Origin: Neoroseomonas soli
Lineage (GTDB): Bacteria; Pseudomonadota; Alphaproteobacteria; Acetobacterales; Acetobacteraceae
Assembly (NCBI RefSeq): GCF_018129065.1
Contig: NZ_JAAEDM010000019.1
Coordinates: 1-64,000, forward strand
DNA: 64,000 nucleotides
Direction: 5' to 3'
A program made the translations under genes and the position numbers. Of this stretch, positions 58,363-64,000 are shown in pieces. Position 1 is the stretch's first letter, and each line of letters opens with the position of its first letter. Under the pieces are notes generated by a model. It saw nothing but the letters and a program-made list of their open reading frames with translations, was not told the origin of the DNA and made no database searches.

Positions 58363-59190
58363 ATGTCACGCCATGCATTCCGCTGCGCCGCGCTCCTCGG
58401 ACTCCTGCTGCCGGTCCTCGGGGCGCTCGCCTGCCCGGCCCGGGCGACACCTCTCCCGGCTGCCGATTCCGGCCAGGCCTGCCGCGCCGCCATCGCCCTC
58501 GCCGAGCGGGAGCAGGGCATCCCGGCCGGGTTGCTCCAGGCGATCGGCCGGGTCGAATCCGGCCGCCGCGACCCCGCGACCGGCCGCTTCGCCTCCTGGC
58601 CCTGGACCATCAACGCCGAGGGCCGCGGCATGTATTTCCCGACCCGGGAGGCAGCGATTGCCGAGGTGCGGCAATTGCAGGCCCGCGGCATGCGCCTGAT
58701 CGACGTGGGGTGCATGCAGGTGAACCTGCATCACCACCCCAATGCCTTCGCGACGCTCGAGGAGGCCTTCGATCCCCTGACCAACGCCCGCTACGCGGCG
58801 CGCTTCCTGGGTGAGCTTCAATCGACACGGCAGGACTGGGCGCGCGCCGCCGGCAACTACCACTCGAACACGCCCGAGCGCGCGGAGCCCTACCGCGCAA
58901 GGGTCGTGGCGGCGTGGGCGGAGGAACAGGGGCGGCCGGGCAGCGAGACGCCGGCTTTCGCGACGCTGGCCGGGGGGAGCCTTGCCGGGGCGGCCGGCCT
59001 CGCCAACGGGGGCGAGCGCGCCCGGGTCATTCCGCTGGCAGCAGCGGGCGGCACCGGGGGCGGGGCCGCCGCGCCGGGCCGCGGCCTCGATGCCTACCGG
59101 GCCGCGCCGATCATGATGGTGGGGCGGACGCCGGTCACCGCGCCCCTCGTTGCGCACATGCCGCTGGCGCTCCGCGCCCGCGGGCCGTGA
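58363..59190 (+). CDS. Lytic transglycosylase, SLT domain (secreted)
   Basis: A 275-residue protein with a signal peptide (FRCAALLGLLLPVLGALACP, cleavage near PARA-TPLPA). The SLT lysozyme-like domain follows: GIPAGLLQAIGRVESGRRDP with catalytic Glu (about 65), GCMQVNLHHHPNAF and AGNYHSNTPERAEPYRARV. A long Gly/Ala-rich C-terminal tail is low complexity. It cleaves peptidoglycan glycan strands. MotA and MotB lie 1.2 kb away, and alphaproteobacteria often use a separate SltF-like enzyme for flagellar assembly, so a flagellar role is plausible. ATG 58363 has no clear SD; a TTG frame extends to 58282. Confidence 0.9.
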   Translation: MSRHAFRCAALLGLLLPVLGALACPARATPLPAADSGQACRAAIALAEREQGIPAGLLQAIGRVESGRRDPATGRFASWPWTINAEGRGMYFPTREAAIAEVRQLQARGMRLIDVGCMQVNLHHHPNAFATLEEAFDPLTNARYAARFLGELQSTRQDWARAAGNYHSNTPERAEPYRARVVAAWAEEQGRPGSETPAFATLAGGSLAGAAGLANGGERARVIPLAAAGGTGGGAAAPGRGLDAYRAAPIMMVGRTPVTAPLVAHMPLALRARGP

Positions 59191-59196
59191 GGCGCG

Positions 59197-60330
59197 TCAG
59201 CCCCCGGCGAACTCGGCGCGGATCGCCGCGCTGTGCTGGCCGAGGGAGGGCACCGGCCCGAGGTCGCGGGCACCGTCCGACAGCACGGCGGCGGGCGCGC
59301 CGATGGCGATGGGGCCCTTCTCGGTCTCGACCGTCACGCGCCGCAGGGCGGGGTGGCGGCGGAGGCCCTCGCAGTCATTGACGAAGCCGAAGGCCGTGTT
59401 GGCCTTGCGGAGCTTCGCGGCGCATTCCTCGCGCTCCAGGGCGGCGAAGACGCGGGCGATATGCGCGTCCACCTCCGGGCGGTTGGCCACGCGCTCGTTG
59501 TTGACGCGGAATCCCTCCCTCGTGGGAAGCTCCGGCTCCTCGAGGAAATGCGTGCAGAAGGACGCCCATTCGCGCTCGTTCTGGATGGCGATCAGGACCG
59601 GCGTGCCGTCCATCGTCTCGAAGGCGCCGTAGGGGCAGATGGAGGGATGCGCGAGGCCGATGCGCGGCGGATTGCGGCCGGTGCCCTCGTATTGCAGCAG
59701 CGGCACGGACATCCAGTCCGCCATGCCGTCGAAGAGGGAGACCGCGATGCCCTTGCCCTTGCCGGTCATGCCGCGCTCGATCAGCGCCTCCAGCACGGCC
59801 GCATGCGCGTTCATGCCGCAGGCGATGTCGCAGGCGGAGACGCCGACGCGCCCCGGCCCTTCGGCCCGGCCGGTGACGTAGGCGAGGCCGCTTTCCGCCT
59901 GCACCAGCAGGTCGTAGGCCTTCATCGAGGCGTAGGGGCCTTCCTCGCCATAGCCGGAGATGTCCACGGTGATCAGCCGCGGGTTCTTCTCCCGCAGGGC
60001 TGCGCTGCCGAAGCCCGCGCGGGCCATGGCGCCGGGGGCCAGGTTCTGGATGAAGACGTCCGCCTTGCCGATCAGGCGTTCGAGCAGCGCCTTGTCGTCC
60101 GGGTTCTTGATGTCGAGGCAGAGGCTTTCCTTGCCGCGGTTCAGCCAGACGAAGTAGCTCGACTGCCCGTTCGCCACCGCGTCGTAGGCGCGGGCGAAGT
60201 CGCCTTCCGCGCGCTCGATCTTGATGACGCGCGCCCCGGCATCGGCGAGGCGGGAGGCGCAATAGGGCGCCGCGACGGCCTGTTCCATCGAGACGACGAG
60301 GAGGCCCTTCAGGGGCTTGGTTCCAGGCAT
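59197..60330 (-). CDS. CaiB/BaiF family CoA transferase
   Basis: A 377-residue class III CoA transferase. It has GLLVVSMEQAVAAPYCASRL and LADAGARVIKIERAEGDFAR, the catalytic Asp168 in VSACDIACGMNAHAAVLEAL, and RGMTGKGKGIAVSLFDGMAD with DWMSVPLLQY. It would move CoA between carboxylic acids such as succinyl-CoA and a substrate. ATG 60330 is the family start; the frame to 60447 is not supported. It is the last gene of an operon with HAD (gap 7 nt) and an acyl-CoA dehydrogenase. Confidence 0.93.
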   Translation of the reverse strand: MPGTKPLKGLLVVSMEQAVAAPYCASRLADAGARVIKIERAEGDFARAYDAVANGQSSYFVWLNRGKESLCLDIKNPDDKALLERLIGKADVFIQNLAPGAMARAGFGSAALREKNPRLITVDISGYGEEGPYASMKAYDLLVQAESGLAYVTGRAEGPGRVGVSACDIACGMNAHAAVLEALIERGMTGKGKGIAVSLFDGMADWMSVPLLQYEGTGRNPPRIGLAHPSICPYGAFETMDGTPVLIAIQNEREWASFCTHFLEEPELPTREGFRVNNERVANRPEVDAHIARVFAALEREECAAKLRKANTAFGFVNDCEGLRRHPALRRVTVETEKGPIAIGAPAAVLSDGARDLGPVPSLGQHSAAIRAEFAGG

Positions 60331-60337
60331 GGACACG

Positions 60338-61177
60338 TCACTCCGGCGTGGGGGCTGTGACCGCTTCGCGCGCGGCCAGGAGGTCGAGGATGGATATGAC
60401 GCGGCGCTCGAGTTCGGTGCCTTCGCCATAGTCGGCCGGCACCGCACAATGCACGCGGCCTTCGGCGATCAGGCGCCGCGTGCGTGCGGCGCGCGTCCCA
60501 TCGCCATCGGGATGGACGGCGATCGAATGCCCGCCCTGTTCCTTCACCATGCGGAAGCAGGGGATGTCGGTGTCGCCGTCGCCGACGAAGATGATGTTGG
60601 GGAAGGGGACGCGCCGCTGTTCGGGCGGGCGGTAGGCATTGACCGCCGCGTTGTCGGCGAGATCCAGCGCATCCTTGTTGATGCGGAAGAGGTACTGCGT
60701 CTTGGTCGTGTAGTTCACCGCGATCGCCGGCGCGATCGCGACGCCCGAGGCGCTGTAGAGGAAGCCCGAGGCGAAGACGGCCCGGAAATGCCTGCGGATC
60801 GAGGTGCCCTCGATCAACTCCCGCAGGCCGGAGGAGATGACGTAGTGCTCCACCGCCAGCCCGCGTGCCGCGCCGGCTGCGTTGATGCGGTCGAACCAGG
60901 TCTCGACGCCGGGGAACAGCGTGATGCCGGCGCCGTGCCGGGCCCAGTCCTCGCGCCGCATCGGGATGTCGGCGGCATGCGCCTCGACCAGCATGCGGTG
61001 CATGTAGGTCAGGATCGGGTCGCCCTGCTGTTCCTCGGCGAGCACATTGGCGCGCGCCCAGAAGGCGCGCGCATCGAGGCCGAGCTTCGGCAGGAAGACA
61101 TGCTCCTGCATGTTGCCCGGTGCCAGCGTGCCGTCGAAGTCGTAGGCGATGGCGACCGGCACCGGGGCTTTCGCCAC
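60338..61177 (-). CDS. HAD-superfamily hydrolase
   Basis: A 279-residue HAD phosphatase-like protein. The first motif is AIAYDFDGTLAPGNM with Asp13 and Asp15; ISSGLRELIEGTSI is motif II and IIFVGDGDTDIPCF is motif IV. The substrate is not known. GTG 61177 starts it, one base after the acyl-CoA dehydrogenase stop, with GGAG 8 nt upstream. A HAD between two acyl-CoA genes is unusual; it may act on a phosphorylated intermediate or be a repair enzyme. Confidence 0.88.
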   Translation of the reverse strand: MAKAPVPVAIAYDFDGTLAPGNMQEHVFLPKLGLDARAFWARANVLAEEQQGDPILTYMHRMLVEAHAADIPMRREDWARHGAGITLFPGVETWFDRINAAGAARGLAVEHYVISSGLRELIEGTSIRRHFRAVFASGFLYSASGVAIAPAIAVNYTTKTQYLFRINKDALDLADNAAVNAYRPPEQRRVPFPNIIFVGDGDTDIPCFRMVKEQGGHSIAVHPDGDGTRAARTRRLIAEGRVHCAVPADYGEGTELERRVISILDLLAAREAVTAPTPE

Positions 61178-61178
61178 G

Positions 61179-62345
61179 TCAGTAGCTCCGCGGCATCCCC
61201 AGCACGTGCTCGCCGATGTAGGAGAGCACCAGGTTCGTGCTGATCGGCGCCACCTGATACAGGCGGCACTCGCGGTACTTGCGTTCCACGTCGTATTCCT
61301 CGGCGAAGCCGAAGCCGCCATGGGTCTGGATGCAGGCCTCCGCCGCCATCCAGGCGGCATCGGCGCAGAGCATCTTGCCCATGTTGGCTTCCTCGCCGCA
61401 GGGCAGCCCGGCCTCGAACTTCTGCAGGCCCTTCTGCAGCAGGGCTTCCGCCGCGCGCATGGCGGCATAGGCCTTGGCGATCGGGAACTGCACGCCCTGG
61501 TTCTTGCCGATGGCGTGGCCGAACAGCACGCGCTGCTTGGAATATTCCACCGCCTTGTTGATGAACCACTTGGCGTCGCCGATGCACTCCGCCGAGATCA
61601 GCATGCGCTCGGCGTTCATGCCGTCGAGGATGTAGCGGAAGCCCTTGCCTTCCTGGCCGACCAGGTTCTCGGCCGGCACTTCCATGTTGTCGAAGAAGAC
61701 CTCGCACGAGTTGTGGTTCATCATCGTGCGGATCGGACGGATGGTCAGGCCGTGGCCGAGTGCGGCCTTCATGTCCACGAGGAAGGTGGACAGCCCGTCC
61801 GTCTTCTTCTTCACCTGGTCACGCGGCGTGGTGCGCGCGAGGAGCAGCATCAGGTCGGAGTGCTCGGCGCGCGAGGTCCAGATCTTCTGGCCGTTGACGA
61901 CGTACTTGTCGCCTTCCTTCTTCGCGAAGGTGCGCAGCGCCGTGGTGTCGGTGCCGGACGTCGGCTCGGTCACGCCGAAGGCCTGCAACCGCAGATCGCC
62001 GGTGGCGATCTTCGGCAGGTACTTGCGCTTCTGGTCCTCGTTGCCGTGCTTCAGCACGGTGCCCATGGTGTACATCTGGGCATGGCAGGCGGCGGCGTTG
62101 CAGCCGGAGGCGTGGATCTCCTCGAGGATCGCCGCGGCGGCGGAGAGCGGCAGGCCCGAACCGCCGTATTCCTCGGGGATCAGCGCGGAGAGCCAGCCGG
62201 CCTCGGTCAGCGCCTGGACGAATTCGGTCGGGTAGCCGCGGCGGGCATCGAGCTCGCGCCAGTATTCGCCGGGGAAGCGCGTGCAGAGCTTGCGCACTTC
62301 CTCGCGGATCTCGGCGTGGGCGTCGGTCGGCATCTGCATGTCCAT
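61179..62345 (-). CDS. Acyl-CoA dehydrogenase (3)
   Basis: A 388-residue FAD acyl-CoA dehydrogenase. It has FGVTEPTSGTDTTALRT, KYVVNGQKIWTSRAEHSD, QTHGGFGFAEEYDVERKYRE and ends with LYQVAPISTNLVLSY. The position of the medium-chain catalytic Glu is occupied by QVAP, so the base is likely Glu in LDGMNAERMLIS, as in isovaleryl and long-chain types. ATG 62345 is preceded by GGGAGAG. First gene of the operon running left to 59197. Confidence 0.93.
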   Translation of the reverse strand: MDMQMPTDAHAEIREEVRKLCTRFPGEYWRELDARRGYPTEFVQALTEAGWLSALIPEEYGGSGLPLSAAAAILEEIHASGCNAAACHAQMYTMGTVLKHGNEDQKRKYLPKIATGDLRLQAFGVTEPTSGTDTTALRTFAKKEGDKYVVNGQKIWTSRAEHSDLMLLLARTTPRDQVKKKTDGLSTFLVDMKAALGHGLTIRPIRTMMNHNSCEVFFDNMEVPAENLVGQEGKGFRYILDGMNAERMLISAECIGDAKWFINKAVEYSKQRVLFGHAIGKNQGVQFPIAKAYAAMRAAEALLQKGLQKFEAGLPCGEEANMGKMLCADAAWMAAEACIQTHGGFGFAEEYDVERKYRECRLYQVAPISTNLVLSYIGEHVLGMPRSY

Positions 62346-62400
62346 GGGTTCTCTCCCGTCGCGCCCGGATTAGGCCCGGGTCGCGTGGCTGGCAAGGCAG

Positions 62401-62973
62401 TCAGGCGGCGAGTCCGAGCGCCACCTGCATGCGGGCGCGGATATACCCGCCGTCGCGGCTCGGCAGCACGCGAGGCGCCTCGGCGGGGTCCACCTCGATC
62501 ACCGCGACGCGCGGCCCGGCGCCGGGCGAGGCGAGGCCGGCGGCGAGGGTCTCGACCCCGGCCTGGTCCGTGATCCGCCACGCCTCGGCGATGCCGCAGC
62601 CACGCGCCACGGCGGCGAGGTCCGTCCCGCCGCTGGTGTGGCTGCGCTGCCCGCCGGTCTCGCCGTAGAGCCCATTGTCCAGCACGACCACCGTCAGGTT
62701 CGCCGGGGCCTGCAGCGCGATGGTCGCGAAGGCGCCGAGGCCCATCAGCGCCTCCCCGTCGCCGGTGACCACCACGACCGGCCGGTCCGGCTGCGCGATG
62801 GCGAGGCCGAGCCCCACCAGCGCGGCGCCGCCCATCGCGCCCCACAGGTAGAAGTTCCGCGCATCGTCGCCTGCCGCCGCCACGTCATAGGTCGCGGCGC
62901 CGAGCCCGGTCACTACCAGCGCCTCGCCGCGGTCGCGCAGCAGCCGCGCCACCACGTCACGTCGATCGAGCAT
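62401..62973 (-). CDS. ThDP-dependent decarboxylase, PP-domain subunit (beta)
   Basis: A 190-residue thiamine diphosphate-binding subunit. It has VVTGDGEALMGLGAFATIAL and VVLDNGLYGETGGQRS, the GDG-to-N cofactor motif. It is only the C-terminal third of a usual ThDP enzyme, so it must pair with the Pyr-domain subunit encoded next. Sulfopyruvate and phosphonopyruvate decarboxylases have this split form. ATG 62973 is preferred because GGGAGG is 7 nt upstream; ATG 62979 sits too close. The start is 13 nt after the partner stop. Confidence 0.9.
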   Translation of the reverse strand: MLDRRDVVARLLRDRGEALVVTGLGAATYDVAAAGDDARNFYLWGAMGGAALVGLGLAIAQPDRPVVVVTGDGEALMGLGAFATIALQAPANLTVVVLDNGLYGETGGQRSHTSGGTDLAAVARGCGIAEAWRITDQAGVETLAAGLASPGAGPRVAVIEVDPAEAPRVLPSRDGGYIRARMQVALGLAA

Positions 62974-62986
62974 CGTCATCCCTCCC

Positions 62987-63517
62987 TCAGAACACCTTGG
63001 CGCCGATCAGGCGCTGGCCCAGCAGCACGGCGACGGCGCTGCCGCCCTCGAAGGCCATGCGGGCGGCGGCGGAGACGGTCTCGGCCACCTCCTCGGCACG
63101 GTCCGCGCGGCGCACCTCCACGTCCATGAGGCGGAAGGCGGCCTCGGTCGTGGCGCCCATGGGCACCTGCCACGGGTTGAACTCACCCCATTCGCCCCGC
63201 ATCGTCACCAGGGCGAGAAGGGGGAAGCGGCAGGTCTTCACCAGCGAGAGCATGTTCACGCAGTTGCCGACGCCCGAAGACTGCATGAGCAGCGCGCCGC
63301 GATCCCCGCCCAGCGCCGCGCCGGAGAGGACGGCGATGCCTTCCTCCTCGGTGGTCAGCGGAATGGCGCGCATGGCGGGTTCGGCATGCACGGCGCGGAT
63401 CAGCCGCGCATGGCCGCCATCGGGCACGTAGGCGATCTGGCGCACCTGCCAGCGCCGCAGTTCCGCGAAGATCGCATCGGGCCAGGCCATCGCCTGCGCC
63501 ACCCGGTCGCCGTCCAT
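62987..63517 (-). CDS. ThDP-dependent decarboxylase, Pyr-domain subunit (alpha)
   Basis: A 176-residue Pyr-domain protein. It has QVRQIAYVPDGGHARLIRAV, PLTTEEEGIAVLSGAALGGD with the cofactor-activating Glu, and MQSSGVGNCVNMLSL. With the 62.4 kb subunit it forms a split ThDP decarboxylase of the sulfopyruvate/phosphonopyruvate type (ComD/ComE-like). No phosphonate or taurine genes are visible here, so the substrate is open. Start ATG 63517. A LysR gene diverges 106 bp away and is a likely regulator. Confidence 0.88.
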   Translation of the reverse strand: MDGDRVAQAMAWPDAIFAELRRWQVRQIAYVPDGGHARLIRAVHAEPAMRAIPLTTEEEGIAVLSGAALGGDRGALLMQSSGVGNCVNMLSLVKTCRFPLLALVTMRGEWGEFNPWQVPMGATTEAAFRLMDVEVRRADRAEEVAETVSAAARMAFEGGSAVAVLLGQRLIGAKVF

Positions 63518-63623
63518 TGCCGCTTCTCTCCGTCTGTCCGCTGCGGGCTTATGGGGCGAGGACGACCTTCACGGAATTCGAAAGCGACGATAGGCTCCAT
63601 CGCAGATTGTTATGGGTGGCGCG

Positions 63624-64000
63624 ATGGATCTCCGGCAGCTCCGCACCTTCCGGGAGATCGCCGAGGCCGGCTCCCTCAGCCGCGCCGCCGACCGGCTGCG
63701 CATCGCCCAGCCGGCGCTGTCCCGTCAGGTCCGGCTGCTCGAGGCCGAGGCCGGCCTGCCGCTGTTCACGCGCCACGGCCGCGGCATGGAACTGACGGAG
63801 GCGGGGAGGGAGTTGCTCGCCCGCGTCGCCGGGCCGATGCGCCAACTGGAAGGCGCCATCGCGGAGGTGCGCGCGCTGTCCGGCGTCGTGGCCGGGCAGG
63901 TGGCGCTCGGCATGATGCCGACGGTCGCTGCGGTCCTCGCCGGTCCGCTGTCCCGCCGCGTGGCCGAGCGGCACCCCGATGTCTCGCTGCGCGTCGTCGA
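63624..64000 (+). CDS. LysR family transcriptional regulator (2), cut by right edge
   Basis: The first 125 residues of a LysR regulator. The helix-turn-helix includes MDLRQLRTFREIAEAGSLSR and AADRLRIAQPALSRQVRLLE, and the effector domain starts after LSGVVAGQVALGMMPTV. The frame runs off the window. ATG 63624 is preferred (MDLRQLRTF is the usual start); ATG 63612 is in frame. It diverges from the split decarboxylase genes, typical of a regulator of its neighbour. Confidence 0.93.
   Translation, partial: MDLRQLRTFREIAEAGSLSRAADRLRIAQPALSRQVRLLEAEAGLPLFTRHGRGMELTEAGRELLARVAGPMRQLEGAIAEVRALSGVVAGQVALGMMPTVAAVLAGPLSRRVAERHPDVSLRVV

Noticed and set aside
1-64000. CRISPR arrays, tRNA, rRNA, IS elements or prophage genes
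   Set aside because: None was found: no regularly spaced direct repeats, no tRNA-like cloverleaf recognised, no transposase or integrase motifs.

Overview
The window is a very GC-rich stretch of a bacterial chromosome with GC-biased third codon positions and SD-led genes packed tightly on both strands. It carries five periplasmic Bug/TctC binding proteins, many acyl-CoA enzymes, MotA/MotB and a Gcw_chp/TorF-type porin. Together these point to an alphaproteobacterium, most likely a Roseomonas-like member of the Acetobacteraceae. The taxonomy is inferred from gene content and style; there is no rRNA or other marker gene. No tRNA, rRNA, CRISPR array, transposase or phage gene was seen.

Layout. 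0-9.3 kb: the start of a FliJ/YscO-like coiled-coil protein (cut by the edge), a tartrate/isopropylmalate-type dehydrogenase, and a catabolic locus with a Bug protein, a GntR/UTRA regulator, an MmgE/PrpD protein and a crotonase - NDP-forming acyl-CoA synthetase - acyl-CoA dehydrogenase operon. Two control regions here share an operator-like sequence. 9.3-19.9 kb: a crotonase, FKBP, two MFS transporters, a GMC oxidoreductase, a GST, a dienelactone hydrolase, a P1B-5-like metal ATPase fused to hemerythrin, and a metallo-beta-lactamase-fold hydrolase. 20.1-30.5 kb: a second acyl-CoA block (crotonase, AMACR-type CoA transferase, acyl-CoA dehydrogenase, Bug protein, AMP-forming ligase, NUDIX, LLM flavin monooxygenase, Bug protein, thiolase with DUF35 partner).

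30.6-39.7 kb is a surface-polysaccharide locus: four glycosyltransferases and a Wzx-type flippase in a run with short overlaps, an initiating sugar transferase, a large membrane protein and a GtrB-like glycosyltransferase. 39.7-47.1 kb holds two more Bug proteins, a porin, a ThDP enzyme, a flavin reductase, a DUF2061 protein and a D-2-hydroxyacid dehydrogenase. 47.3-55.1 kb reads as a cyclic amide (5-oxoproline/hydantoin) utilisation block: SDR, M20 carbamoylase, LysR, D-glutamate cyclase family, HyuA and HyuB. 55.2-59.2 kb is flagellar or cell wall (MotA, MotB, a lytic transglycosylase) plus an N-formylglutamate amidohydrolase and a candidate small RNA. 59.2-64 kb has a CoA transferase - HAD - acyl-CoA dehydrogenase operon, a split ThDP decarboxylase and a LysR gene cut by the right edge.

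The theme is scavenging of diverse organic acids: orphan binding proteins, CoA activation by ligases or CoA transferases, then beta-oxidation-type steps. Intergenic DNA is rich in perfect hairpins and includes a four-copy dispersed repeat and a paired inverted REP-like element. No complete novel defence or mobile system was found. The most noteworthy items are the ATPase-hemerythrin fusion, the candidate small RNA, the shared operator, the oxoproline block and the repeat families.
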